A DNA stretch of 64,000 nucleotides from Methylococcales bacterium (GCA_026399095.1 JAPLRP010000061.1:1-64000), one strand, 5' to 3'; positions 9,963 through 18,634 are shown, counted from the stretch's first letter. The notes: a model not told the origin generated them from the letters alone. Numbers and translations are program-made.

Positions 9963-10011
9963 AATCCCCCTCCTACTCTTTTTCAAGAGTACGAGAGACT
10001 TGTAGGGGATT
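9963..10011 (-). other. Nested inverted repeats between the receptor and PepSY genes
   Basis: An outer stem AATCCCC/GGGGATT (9963-9969 with 10005-10011) encloses a perfect inner hairpin TACTCTT/AAGAGTA (9974-9980 with 9985-9991). It lies 40 bases upstream of the PepSY start, so it would sit in that gene's leader. It has no U-run and is therefore not an obvious intrinsic terminator. It may be a processed or regulatory RNA structure. Confidence 0.4.
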
Positions 10012-10094
10012 AAATAATGACTTTTTTCATATATCAAGAATGTAATGCGTTTAAATTGCTTAATTAATAAAACATCCTTGTACCTGCTAAATGA

Positions 10095-10122
10095 ATCGGA
10101 TTGCCTCTTGAGACAATCCGAT
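10095..10122 (-). terminator. Hairpin just after the TonB-dependent receptor stop
   Basis: A perfect 9-bp stem ATCGGATTG/CAATCCGAT with a 10-nt loop begins 11 nt past the receptor stop codon. No U-tract follows on the minus strand, so it may stabilise the mRNA 3' end or act as a weak terminator rather than a strong intrinsic one. Confidence 0.5.
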
Positions 10123-10132
10123 CAATAGGGCA

Positions 10133-12568
10133 TTAATATTCTATTTTAATTGACCCCATTACTGTCCTTGGTGCTCCATAGTTGGAAGGTCCATAACTAT
10201 AAACGCTACTGTAGTAGTTTTTATCTATCAAATTATCAAGATTTATTTGAGTAGTTAATCTTGACTTACCCACTTTCCATAATTTACTAGCCATTAAATT
10301 AACGGTTACATAACCTGGTGCTTGTGCAGAATTGTTATAACCAATTTCACGTTGCCCTATAGCTTGAACGCCACCACCCACTTTAACGCCTTGTATTGCT
10401 TGGTGTTGGAATTCATAAGTAGTCCATAAATTCCCATTATTAATAGGTGCATTGTCCAGGCGCATACCTTCTGTTCCAGCTCCAACACTATCTTTCAGTG
10501 TTTTAGCAAAGGGCATGTAAGAATAACCGCCAATAATATTCCAGCCCGGTAAAATTTGACCTGACACATCAAGTTCTAAACCTCTGGTTTCTGCCTCACC
10601 AATAGCTTGTGTAATTAAGGGAGCAACTTGTACAGGTACATTTTGTTTTTTGAGATCATAGTATGCGAGCGTGGCATTAAACTTACCATCGAATAGTTCT
10701 GTTTTAATGCCCGTCTCCCATTGCTGACCTGTTTGGGGTGGAAGTGGTTGTGTATTTGCCCCGTAATTATTTGCAGCACCAAAATTTTCTGTATAACTGC
10801 CATACAGGGATAATTCAGGTATAGGTTGCCATACCAATCCACCTCTTGGGGAAACTTTGTCGTAACTTGAGCTTTGTACAGGACCACCATATTCACCAGT
10901 ACTGCTACCTGATGTTTCTGCGTTGTCATAGCGAAAACCACCTAAAAGATTAATGTGAAAAGGTAGTTCAATTTGATCTTGGGCATAGAGACCAAACCAT
11001 GGCAGAGAAAAGTTACCGGTTGTTACATCAGCGGATGTAATGGTAGGAGGTCCTGCCATATGAGTAGGATGGTAAATATTAGTAGTGTCGTATTGATTGG
11101 GATTGGCACCAAACCCGGCCATCGTAGAGCGATAATCAGATCGATAATAATCACCCCCCATTAAGGTGGTATGTTTAGCAAAACCGGTATTAAACTTTCC
11201 TGTCAGTTCAAGCGCGTTGAAAAAATTATGCTGGTAATCATGCCCATCTGTATTTTGTGCAAAAAAACTACGGGTTATATTGCCATTTGGTGCAACAGGC
11301 GCCCAATTTCCATCTGGATTAATGGCGGACATTGTTAAAGTATGGTTACTGAAATTGAATCGATGCTGTAATTTCCAATCTTTATTAAAATTGTGTTCAG
11401 TATTTAGAGAAACCATTGTGTACTCATCTTCCTGAAGATTCCAGGGATCCCCCAGGTTTTCTGATCGTGGTATAGGTGCCGGACGATTACCCATCAAAGG
11501 TACTGTGCCATTCCCGGTTTCTTTAATATCGCTATAAGTTACTTGTATTGTTGAAGTCGTTTTATCGCTGATATTCCAGCGTAAACTTGGTGCAACCAAA
11601 AGTCTTTCATTACCACCAAATTGCTGAAATGTATTATTAGTTTGGTATCCCAAATTAAACCGATAAGCAAGGTCTTTATTTGCAGTCAAAGGTCCCGTTG
11701 CATCAACACTTGTCCGGTATAAATCAAAAGAACCAAACTGCTGACTTAAGCTATAGTAAGCCGTGTCTAATGGTTTTTTGGTGACAAAATTCACTAACCC
11801 ACCGGGTTCGGTTCGACCATATAATACTGAACCCGGTCCTTTTAAAACCTCTACCCTTTCCACATTAGCTAGATCTTCGGTATGGGCCCATTGACTTTGG
11901 TTTAAGAAACCATCACGGTAAATATTTGAATTTCCAAAGCCACGCAAGAAAAAGTTACCTGTTCCACCTGCACCGGGTACAGCTCCACTCACATTTCGGA
12001 GCGCTTGATCAACAGTAATAACTTGTTGATCTTTAATTACTTGTTGCGTTACGACTTTTACCGACATCGGTGTCAGCATTAAAGGTGTGTCGGTCTTTGT
12101 CGCTGTACTTGAATCTACAACAGTATACGTTTGATTATAAGGATCATTGGGATCTTGAGCACCCACTACGGTCATTGCTTTTAATGTTGTTTCTGTTGGT
12201 TTACTAGACTTGCCCGATACAGTAATGAGTGTTTTATCAACGACTTTATAATTAAGACCACTTTTACCTAAAGCAATATTTAACGCTTGTTGTGCCGTGT
12301 ATTGTCCTTTGACGGGTGCTGCGCTTAAGCCTTTAACAGATGTATCAGTATAAACCAGTTTAGTATGCGAAGATTGCGCCAAACTATTTAATGTGGCAGA
12401 TAGCGGTTGTGCGGGTAAGTTAAATTTATAGGTTTGTTCAGGACTTGCATAAGCGTTGCCAATTAATAAAGGTGTAATTAAAGCGCTTTGCTTTAGCAAC
12501 TCAAGGGATGTAATTTTTTTCCTTGAACCAACAGCTTTATGAGTTGTGTGAAATAAATTATTAACCAT
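10133..12568 (-). CDS. TonB-dependent siderophore receptor with STN signalling domain
   Basis: This 811-aa outer-membrane receptor has several recognisable parts. A signal region ends near residue 42 (NAYASPEQ). An STN (secretin/TonB N-terminus) domain lies at about 48-118 (AQPLSATLNSLAQSSHTKLVYT ... KTLITVSG). The plug domain spans about 145-265 (LRNVSGAVPGAGGTGNFFLRG, VERVEVLKGPGSVLYGRTEPGGLVNFVTKKPL), and a beta-barrel ends in the usual aromatic C terminus (GSIKIEY). The STN domain is the hallmark of transducers that signal to a FecR-type anti-sigma factor, and fecR/fecI lie directly upstream on the same strand. PGSVLYGRTEPGG is typical of ferrisiderophore receptors of the FpvA/FhuE type. 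The exact ligand is unknown. Confidence 0.93.
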   Translation of the reverse strand: MVNNLFHTTHKAVGSRKKITSLELLKQSALITPLLIGNAYASPEQTYKFNLPAQPLSATLNSLAQSSHTKLVYTDTSVKGLSAAPVKGQYTAQQALNIALGKSGLNYKVVDKTLITVSGKSSKPTETTLKAMTVVGAQDPNDPYNQTYTVVDSSTATKTDTPLMLTPMSVKVVTQQVIKDQQVITVDQALRNVSGAVPGAGGTGNFFLRGFGNSNIYRDGFLNQSQWAHTEDLANVERVEVLKGPGSVLYGRTEPGGLVNFVTKKPLDTAYYSLSQQFGSFDLYRTSVDATGPLTANKDLAYRFNLGYQTNNTFQQFGGNERLLVAPSLRWNISDKTTSTIQVTYSDIKETGNGTVPLMGNRPAPIPRSENLGDPWNLQEDEYTMVSLNTEHNFNKDWKLQHRFNFSNHTLTMSAINPDGNWAPVAPNGNITRSFFAQNTDGHDYQHNFFNALELTGKFNTGFAKHTTLMGGDYYRSDYRSTMAGFGANPNQYDTTNIYHPTHMAGPPTITSADVTTGNFSLPWFGLYAQDQIELPFHINLLGGFRYDNAETSGSSTGEYGGPVQSSSYDKVSPRGGLVWQPIPELSLYGSYTENFGAANNYGANTQPLPPQTGQQWETGIKTELFDGKFNATLAYYDLKKQNVPVQVAPLITQAIGEAETRGLELDVSGQILPGWNIIGGYSYMPFAKTLKDSVGAGTEGMRLDNAPINNGNLWTTYEFQHQAIQGVKVGGGVQAIGQREIGYNNSAQAPGYVTVNLMASKLWKVGKSRLTTQINLDNLIDKNYYSSVYSYGPSNYGAPRTVMGSIKIEY

Positions 12569-12751
12569 GTTATTTTCTCTGGTTTATTTTGTTATTAAGA
12601 TTTCAACGCTTATTAGGCGTCTTAATAATATTAACAATGCAAAGTGATCTAACTGGACAAAATAAAATTTTTTTTTAACTCAATAAACCTATTTCATTAT
12701 AAAAATATAACAATTATTAGAGAAAGCGAACGATTGTCTATTCCAGTTTTT

Positions 12752-13723
12752 CTACCGAACAACACGATGTAGCTCGACGTTTTGACCTTTTCGCTTGGTT
12801 TGGACAGGAAGCATAGATTCAAGCGCATGTAAAAATGGATTTAGGTCATCAGAATTAAATGTACCACTAAGTGTTTCTTTGGCCAGGTTTTGGTCGTCAA
12901 AAGTAAATTTAACCGGATGATAGCGCTCTAATTCGGTCATTACCTCCAAAAGTGGTGTTTCTTTAAAAAACAAATCACCATTTACCCAAGCTTTCAATTT
13001 ATCAACTTGAACACTTTGCAACGGCCCTAAGCCTTTATTTTGAGTATAACTGCGTTGATCACCTGCAATCAGATGTTCATTATTTACATTGTGATCATTA
13101 TTTAGTTCGACCTCCCCTTCCAATACTGAAATAGTGGCCTTCTGCCCTTGCTTAATAACATTAAACACAGTGCCAACATCTCGAATAGTTAAATCTCCGA
13201 CATCGACTAAAAACGGTCGTAATTGATTATGAGTAACGTTAAATTGTGCTTCACCTTGAGCTAAATTGACCTTGCGCTGTAACAATGACATTCTTACGGT
13301 AATACTGGAATCGGTGTTTAGATCTATAAAAGAGTTGTCGGCTAATTCAATACGACGATGCTCTCCCTTACGGGTGACATATATGATAGTTTGTGCGTTG
13401 TATTCCAACCAAGCACCACTGATTAATGTCGCAGAGAGAACAAAAACAACCCATGACGCTAATTTAGCAATATTTGATTTCAAAGGTGTTGCAGATCGAG
13501 CCGCTTTTAGAGCAGGCACTGGAATGAATTTCAGATCATCCATATTAGCCCAGATATTTTCAGCATGAGTATAAGCGGCTCGATGACTCTCACTAAGGTC
13601 TAACCAATTTTCAAAGCTGGATTGTTCTTTTAAAGAACAATTCTCAGATTGTAATTGTACAAACCATTCAATTGCTTGTTTTAATTGTTGGTTACTAAAA
13701 ACTGATGTATCTGCAGATAGCAT
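12752..13723 (-). CDS. FecR-type anti-sigma / sigma regulator
   Basis: This single-pass inner-membrane regulator relays the receptor's STN signal to the ECF sigma factor. The ORF track starts at a TTG (13741). I prefer the ATG at 13723 (MLSADTSVF), which falls just after the sigma factor stop and gives 323 aa. An N-terminal DUF4880-type region (QAIEWFVQLQSE...FENWLDLSESHRAAYTHAENIW) is followed by a TM helix near 80-100 (LASWVVFVLSATLISGAWL). A FecR domain follows (RKGEHRRIELADNSFIDLNTDSSI ... VEVNNDH-like core) and then a C-terminal signalling domain. It lies between the receptor and sigma genes, as expected of a fecIRA-type set. Confidence 0.9.
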   Translation of the reverse strand: MLSADTSVFSNQQLKQAIEWFVQLQSENCSLKEQSSFENWLDLSESHRAAYTHAENIWANMDDLKFIPVPALKAARSATPLKSNIAKLASWVVFVLSATLISGAWLEYNAQTIIYVTRKGEHRRIELADNSFIDLNTDSSITVRMSLLQRKVNLAQGEAQFNVTHNQLRPFLVDVGDLTIRDVGTVFNVIKQGQKATISVLEGEVELNNDHNVNNEHLIAGDQRSYTQNKGLGPLQSVQVDKLKAWVNGDLFFKETPLLEVMTELERYHPVKFTFDDQNLAKETLSGTFNSDDLNPFLHALESMLPVQTKRKGQNVELHRVVR

Positions 13724-13728
13724 ATGTT

Positions 13729-14253
13729 TTAAGCTACCCAAGCTTGTGTATTATGCATATAGTTGTGGCAATGAAGCATAGCTTGCACTAAACGGCGCTG
13801 TACCGTTTTCTCTGATATACCAAGCTTTAGCGAAATTTCCGAATAGCTTAATTCATCAATTTTACGGAGTAAAAAAACATACTGGTATTTTTCTGGTAAC
13901 GAATTAATAGCCGATAACAATATTTCACATTGCTGGCGTAATGAGATTATTTCATCCGGCAAATGCTTTGGACACACTATTAAATCGGTAAGTTGCGAGC
14001 CGTTATTTTTAGCTTGTTTTTGCCACTTTATGTAGTTTAGAGCTAATCTATCAGCTATACGAAAAAGAAAACCAGCTAAATTTTCATCATGTTTAAGCGC
14101 ATCATCACGTAATAAACGCAAATAAGTTTCTTGACACAAATCTTGAGCCGTTTCTGGACAGCGTATTTTGTAGACCAAAAACTGAGTAAGTGCCTCATTA
14201 TGCTCTTGAAACAATTTAGTTACTTGTTCTTGGCTAAGTGAGATAGAAGACAT
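13729..14253 (-). CDS. ECF RNA polymerase sigma factor (FecI-like)
   Basis: This 174-aa sigma-70 family ECF factor has region 2 at about 20-85 (AQDLCQETYLRLLRDD, FLFRIADRLALNYIKWQKQ) and region 4 near 110-165 (SLPEKYQYVFLLRKIDELSYSEISLKLGISEKTVQRRLVQAM), which contains the helix-turn-helix. The pairing with FecR and an STN receptor indicates iron-starvation or siderophore-induced transcription of the receptor gene. GGAAAA precedes the ATG. The tandem palindrome at 14476-14512 lies about 225 nt upstream and could be part of its control region. No convincing Fur box was found by eye. Confidence 0.9.
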   Translation of the reverse strand: MSSISLSQEQVTKLFQEHNEALTQFLVYKIRCPETAQDLCQETYLRLLRDDALKHDENLAGFLFRIADRLALNYIKWQKQAKNNGSQLTDLIVCPKHLPDEIISLRQQCEILLSAINSLPEKYQYVFLLRKIDELSYSEISLKLGISEKTVQRRLVQAMLHCHNYMHNTQAWVA

Positions 14254-14475
14254 TAGCTATTTTCCAGGGTATTATTTTGCCTTAAGCAACATATTAGATT
14301 TTTTAATAACATTGTCTTTAGAGCGTATCCAGTGCAATTAAATAAAAAATAAGCACGATTGATGCCATGATATTTAAAAATTTAAAAATCAATAAATACG
14401 CGCCTAATACATTGTTGTTTTTTTGTGAAAAAATATTTCAAATGGAATTAATGATGAAGAAGATAAAATTAAAAC

Positions 14476-14512
14476 TGTGTCATATGACACAACTACTGTG
14501 TCATATGACCTA
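14476..14512. promoter_or_regulatory. Tandem palindromic operator-like site
   Basis: A perfect 16-bp palindrome TGTGTCATATGACACA (14476-14491) is followed by a second, near-identical copy whose 10-bp core GTCATATGAC is intact (14497-14512, 14 of 16 bases the same). The centres are 21 bp apart, two helical turns, which is what cooperative binding of two protein dimers requires. The site lies just 3' of the 126-aa gene and upstream of fecI. The cognate regulator is unknown. Confidence 0.55.
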
Positions 14513-14519
14513 TTAAATA

Positions 14520-14900
14520 TTATTTTCCATTCTTGTATTTCAATTTGTCAGAAACCTCTGGAAAGACATTCATTGCGTCCAATTTGAAATTTGGGCCTTT
14601 CATTACATCAACTTTGGGATCATTTAATCCTACTTTACTTATTGGTTGTTTTTGAACAGGCCTAGTAACAGGCTTTGCTGGCTTTACTACTTTCCTAACT
14701 GGTACCAATGGTTTTCTTATCATTGCCCTAGCAGGTCCAACTTTTCGTACAGGCGTATTTGCCCTAATCATTGTTTTCCTTGGATAAGATATTGCTTCCT
14801 TAACATCGCTATCTGCCATCAGTACGTCCCATAAACCATCTGTTAGCAGCAACCAAAGTTCATAGAGATCGTTATCATTTAATAGTTCTTTAATTTTCAT
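14520..14900 (-). CDS. Basic, proline-rich hypothetical protein, 126 aa
   Basis: I do not recognise the family. The ATG at 14900 has GAGG upstream at 9 nt. The first 40 residues are acidic and helical (KIKELLNDNDLYELWLLLTDGLWDVLM). Residues 40-90 form a basic low-complexity tract built from repeats of the type P-V-R-K-V / K-P-V (RANTPVRKVGPARAM, RKPLVPVRKVVKPAKPVTRP), and an acidic-basic tail follows. There is no signal peptide. The tract resembles nucleic-acid-binding or linker sequence, but this is inference. It lies between fecI and the accessory island, and its base composition matches its surroundings. Confidence 0.55.
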   Translation of the reverse strand: MKIKELLNDNDLYELWLLLTDGLWDVLMADSDVKEAISYPRKTMIRANTPVRKVGPARAMIRKPLVPVRKVVKPAKPVTRPVQKQPISKVGLNDPKVDVMKGPNFKLDAMNVFPEVSDKLKYKNGK

Positions 14901-15006
14901 CGTGTCATTCCTCTTAAGGTATTTATCAGTTATACCCAGAGAGGTATTAATTTAGGCCACTGCCCACAATCCTTCCTGAGATTACAAACAGTAGCCAGTG
15001 CATTTA

Positions 15007-16662
15007 TTAATGCGTCTTCTTCATACCGATCAAATGAAATAGCGTGCCTTTTTTAATCCCTGAATAGCCTTTCCAACAATGCCATGACTTACTGGCATCC
15101 TTGGCTGTTTTAGAATGACTGATATAAGGTGTCAGCTCAATGAATTCACTTTCAGTAAAACCGGCATCATTCATTGCTGCAGCCATACGGCCATAGGTGT
15201 GATGATCACCCAGGTGTTTAAAGTCACCTTGCTTAATGAGTGTTTTGATCGCGTTTAAATCAATTACTTCTTGATCCAAGCTATCACTATGGATGCCTTG
15301 TCTTATTGGGCTTTCATAAACTAATTCAGCCAGTTCAGTCATCGCTGGCGCGTATTGAATGACCTTTTCAACATCAATGGCATAACGGGTTAATTGCGCT
15401 TCATCTTTCAAATTACCACGCCAAAAGAACGACCAATCTAAGCGACTTTGTACTTTGCAAGGTAGATAAAAGAAGCTAGCTGTATGAGTTTTAGATAAAT
15501 CAATGCCGGAGAATTTAGCATTGGAATTCTTATCCAGGTGTTTTACTCGGTCTTTTGGCCAGCAAGTGATATAACCTTGTTGAGCAATAATCCGTTGAAT
15601 ATAAGATTGTACTTCTCGATAAATCTCATCATTAACGACTTGCTTAATGAAGAACATCACCCGGTAATTATTGGGTTTTGTTGCACTTCGACTGAATGAA
15701 TTACACATAAAGAAGCTATGTTTGGTCTTCTGGGTAAATATCGCCTTAAATTCCTCGGGTGATAAATCGCCATCATCAATATCAACCACCACCAAGGACG
15801 CATAATCGACATTACTGAGTGCTCTTGATTGCTCGGTTTTATAAGTCACGCCATTAAATAAAACACTTTCATCCTTGGTGCTAATGATGTGATTGGTATA
15901 AATGGATTGCATGGTCTTAACGAATTCCATTGGCGAACTATTAATCCCTGCCAATGACTTGTTATAAATGCTACTGAGAAATGTCACACCGAATGACATA
16001 TCCAAGAACTCAGGGGGTTTTGGGAGATATTGGGTACTAAATCCTATAGATAAGCAATTGGTAGTCAAATTATCCCAAGTATTATCTTCTGGATCACTAT
16101 CTGCATTAATAGAAGGAATTAATGATGTGGTTTTTACATCATTTGTTTCTGGGAGATTTTGGGTACTAGATCCTATAGATAAGCAATTGATACCCAAATT
16201 ATCCCAAGTATTATTTCCTCGATCACTATCTGCATTAATAGGAGGAATTAATGATGTGGTTTTTACATCATTTGTTGCTGGGAGATCTTGGGTACTAAAT
16301 CCTATAGATAAGCCATTGATACCCAAATTATCCCAAGTATTATTTTCTGGATCACTATCTGCATTAATAGGAGGAATTAATGATGTGGTTTTTACATCAT
16401 TTGTTTCTGGGAGATTTTGACTACCAGATCCTATAGATAAGCAATTGGTAGTCAAATTATCCCAAGTATTATTTTCTGGATCACTATCTGCATTAATAGG
16501 ACTGACCTGCTTACTGCTTTCGTATTGACCGTTATTCAAAGCGGTTATTACGATGGAATTTAATGCCTTTAAATCAATGAGCTTCTTGAGTCGGCTTTTT
16601 GAATTCTTCTCCACTTGCGTTAAGGCCACAACTTTTTTAAGACAACCATTTATCACAGACAA
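15007..16662 (-). CDS. Primase/replication-like protein with internal tandem repeats
   Basis: This 551-aa protein is the last gene of the helicase-primase pair in the accessory island. Residues about 55-215 are three to four copies of a 43-residue unit (INADSDPENNTWDNL, SLIPPINADSD). The conserved-looking part is C-terminal: VVVDIDDGDLSPEEF (near 288) offers a D-x-D motif like the metal site of archaeo-eukaryotic (AEP-type) primase-polymerases. It is followed by SFFMCNSFSRSATKPNNYRVMFF and a C-terminal region resembling the helical tail of plasmid and phage primases. The first codon in the track is TTG. A GTG at 16629, after the helicase stop, is an alternative start. Primase identity is inferred from the motif and the helicase neighbour. 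Confidence 0.6.
   Translation of the reverse strand: MSVINGCLKKVVALTQVEKNSKSRLKKLIDLKALNSIVITALNNGQYESSKQVSPINADSDPENNTWDNLTTNCLSIGSGSQNLPETNDVKTTSLIPPINADSDPENNTWDNLGINGLSIGFSTQDLPATNDVKTTSLIPPINADSDRGNNTWDNLGINCLSIGSSTQNLPETNDVKTTSLIPSINADSDPEDNTWDNLTTNCLSIGFSTQYLPKPPEFLDMSFGVTFLSSIYNKSLAGINSSPMEFVKTMQSIYTNHIISTKDESVLFNGVTYKTEQSRALSNVDYASLVVVDIDDGDLSPEEFKAIFTQKTKHSFFMCNSFSRSATKPNNYRVMFFIKQVVNDEIYREVQSYIQRIIAQQGYITCWPKDRVKHLDKNSNAKFSGIDLSKTHTASFFYLPCKVQSRLDWSFFWRGNLKDEAQLTRYAIDVEKVIQYAPAMTELAELVYESPIRQGIHSDSLDQEVIDLNAIKTLIKQGDFKHLGDHHTYGRMAAAMNDAGFTESEFIELTPYISHSKTAKDASKSWHCWKGYSGIKKGTLFHLIGMKKTH
16022..16501 (-). repeat. 129-bp tandem repeat, about 3.7 copies, inside the primase-like gene
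   Basis: The phrase GGGAGAT-TTGGGTAC recurs on the plus strand at 16022, 16151, 16280 and 16409, exactly 129 bp apart. The copies differ by only a few bases, and the last stops after about 93 bp. The period is 43 codons, so the array adds protein repeats without shifting frame. The high similarity of the copies indicates recent expansion or homogenisation. The antisense ORF 15968-16420 exists only because of this periodicity. Confidence 0.95.
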
Positions 16663-17947
16663 TGGCGGTTACCGGTGCGGTGCTATCTGGACGCCTGAGT
16701 GAGGTCCGCATAATAGCTTGGTGAGCCACTTCATAAGACATAGCCCGCTTGATGAAAACCTTATCAAAGCCCAAGTCAATTAACATGGCGGTATGTTTGG
16801 GTTGATTATTTAATGCCGGTGAAAAGTATATATCATTGATAGTATCGAAGTGATTAATGCCGTGGGATATGACAGGGGCTTTCCTGCCTTTTCTAAAGGC
16901 TGTGCTGTCATCATTGTTGGTCATGTAAATGAACTCACGCTCACCCATGAAGCGTGCCACGACCTCAGCGAAATAGTCGAGCTTGGTTTTTCCTTTAATG
17001 AGTTGATTGGCTGAATGCTTACTCCAATCGGCTTCTTGTAAATAACGCAACGTTAAGCGATGGCCATTGCTGTATTGGTTGTAACGTAATTGCTGGGTAA
17101 TGGGCGTAAATGGCCGGAATACCACGCTGCAATAGTCCGACCAATAGCGATATAAAAGCGATTGTTCAAAGTTCGCACCCATCATAATGACTTGCGCAAA
17201 GCCCTGGTAGATTGAAGGCTGTAATAAGCTTAAAAAATACAGCTTGTTGAGTTCATTACCATACAGATAATCATCAGGACTATCATCCGTGACTTGATTC
17301 CTTTCTACTAATTTGTCCCAGTTTGCTTTATCGGTATAGCAGCGGTAATGGTCATCATACAGATCATCGACAATGGCTTTGAATACGTCATTGACAGCAT
17401 CTTGATTATGACCCAGCCGTTCGGCACTTGGATGAATTTCATATAAGCCAGTACCCGCGACCTCACCGGTTTCTATATACTGGGCTAATAAGTGATGGTT
17501 ATAGGGTAAAGATGGCGCTGCAAAATTATCCACTTTGGGGATTTCATCCACAATCAATACCCACTCACTTTGATTTTCGATAAATTGAAGTTTAGGAAAT
17601 ACTTGCTGGGTACAGATGATGACGCCCTGCCCCATTACGTTAATGTCCCGAATAGCCGCCATAATCTGTGCCGGTACATTCGAGGAGCGACTTCTGGTTT
17701 GTGAATAAATCTTTTGAATAGCGCCAATCCCCAAGTCATCTAATTGCTTGTAGATCTGGTCAGCCAACGCTTTAGATGGCGTGGTGATGATAAACTTCTG
17801 GTGTAAGCCTGATAGCTTAATAAACTGCCCTAAACCATAGGTCTTACCGGCACCACAGAGACCATCGACATAATGAATGGTCAGTGGTGGGTTATGTTCT
17901 TTACTGATTTTAAAATGGTTTTGTACAACATCCTTGTTGTTTTTCAT
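16637..17947 (-). CDS. DEAD/DEAH-like SF2 helicase or ATPase of the accessory island
   Basis: This 436-aa P-loop ATPase has Walker A VDGLCGAGKTYG (about 28-39), a motif Ia-like TTPSKALADQIYKQL, Walker B VLIVDEIPKVD (near 132) and a motif VI-like QAIMRTSLRRPDS close to the C terminus. This pattern fits an SF2 helicase core, shorter than cellular DEAD-box enzymes. A good AGGAG precedes the ATG. It follows alpA and overlaps the primase-like ORF by 26 nt. A helicase plus primase-like pair behind an AlpA regulator suggests the replication module of a satellite-type mobile element. That reading is inference from content. Confidence 0.72.
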   Translation of the reverse strand: MKNNKDVVQNHFKISKEHNPPLTIHYVDGLCGAGKTYGLGQFIKLSGLHQKFIITTPSKALADQIYKQLDDLGIGAIQKIYSQTRSRSSNVPAQIMAAIRDINVMGQGVIICTQQVFPKLQFIENQSEWVLIVDEIPKVDNFAAPSLPYNHHLLAQYIETGEVAGTGLYEIHPSAERLGHNQDAVNDVFKAIVDDLYDDHYRCYTDKANWDKLVERNQVTDDSPDDYLYGNELNKLYFLSLLQPSIYQGFAQVIMMGANFEQSLLYRYWSDYCSVVFRPFTPITQQLRYNQYSNGHRLTLRYLQEADWSKHSANQLIKGKTKLDYFAEVVARFMGEREFIYMTNNDDSTAFRKGRKAPVISHGINHFDTINDIYFSPALNNQPKHTAMLIDLGFDKVFIKRAMSYEVAHQAIMRTSLRRPDSTAPVTAIVCDKWLS

Positions 17948-18133
17948 TGGTTTTAACTCCTGTTAAATTGAACCACTGTGTAGGGCTCAATGAAGCAAGA
18001 TCACGTTTAATAGAATGATTGATTGGCTTTTGATAAATACCTATACCGTTAGGTTGTTCATCTTAGCTGGGGTACTGCTCTCTATCAGTGCTCTGGCTTT
18101 TTGGGTGTGTGCTTCCTGCACATTCCCATATTA

Positions 18134-18334
18134 CTATTGCTTACTTGGCTCGCTGTTGTTTCGACTGATAATACAGTTCTCCATCCACGCTTCAATTTCA
18201 TCCGCTAACCACACCACACTTCGCGTACTGACCTTAATCTGTGTGGGAAAGTCACCCTTTGCTATGGCCCAATAAACAGATGATCGGGGTAAGCCTGTCA
18301 TCATCATGACGTCTTTTAATTTAATAAATCTCAT
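18134..18334 (-). CDS. AlpA-family helix-turn-helix regulator
   Basis: This 66-aa protein is of the AlpA/phage excisionase-regulator type. MRFIKLKDVMMMTGLPRSSVYWAIAKGDFPTQIKV is the characteristic winged HTH (residues 1-35), followed by RSVVWLADEIEAWMEN. A strong AGGAGG lies 4 nt before the ATG. In P4-like satellites and integrative islands, AlpA proteins act as transcriptional regulators of the integrase or early genes. Here it is the first gene of a minus-strand unit (alpA, helicase, primase-like) and is divergent from the plus-strand genes at 18473 and 18794. The overlapping plus-strand ORF 18015-18275 is its shadow. Confidence 0.88.
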   Translation of the reverse strand: MRFIKLKDVMMMTGLPRSSVYWAIAKGDFPTQIKVSTRSVVWLADEIEAWMENCIISRNNSEPSKQ

Positions 18335-18472
18335 AATCCCTCCTGGATAGTTTTAGAATTCTTTAGATTCACTGGTATTTAGCAAATGGCGAGAAATAGT
18401 GGGATTTTTATGAAAAAAGAAGGGAATTGAGACCAAAGAGATAAATACTTTTGTCATACAGGAGTATTAATA

Positions 18473-18634
18473 ATGAGAAAGACAACCAAACACCTAAGAA
18501 CAATTAAGTCATTTAGATTTACACCATCATTTGCACATAGCATTTATGCTACGGCTAGACAATTGAATCTCAGTGAATCTGAATTTGTGAGAATGGCACT
18601 GATGGAAGTGATTGATCGAATACAGCAAAATTAA
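18473..18634 (+). CDS. Small putative ribbon-helix-helix protein, 53 aa (missed by ORF track)
   Basis: The ATG at 18473 is preceded by AGGAG at 8-9 nt, and the frame runs 53 codons to TAA. The sequence begins MRKTTKHLRTIKSFRFTP, a basic strand-forming segment. LNLSESEFVRMALMEVIDRIQQ follows, which matches the helix-turn-helix part of small RHH/CopG-Arc-type DNA-binding proteins. It starts about 140 bases from alpA on the opposite strand, so the two may share a divergent regulatory region. It is probably a regulator within the accessory island. The family assignment rests on pattern only. Confidence 0.6.
   Translation: MRKTTKHLRTIKSFRFTPSFAHSIYATARQLNLSESEFVRMALMEVIDRIQQN

Noticed and set aside
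12569-12751. Fur box at the receptor promoter
   Set aside because: No GATAATGATAATCATTATC-like sequence with acceptable matches was visible by eye.
14901-15006. Left att site of the island matching the tRNA-Pro 3' end
   Set aside because: No stretch of the tRNA 3' end (such as GATTTGAACC on plus) recurs here.
15968-16420. Plus-strand ORF of 150 aa with repeats
   Set aside because: It is only the antisense reading of the 129-bp repeat inside the primase-like gene.
16022-16501. CRISPR array
   Set aside because: The repeats are 129 bp with no short-repeat/spacer alternation, are in frame and are part of a gene.
18015-18275. Plus-strand ORF of 86 aa
   Set aside because: It overlaps the well-supported AlpA gene on the other strand and has no ribosome binding site.
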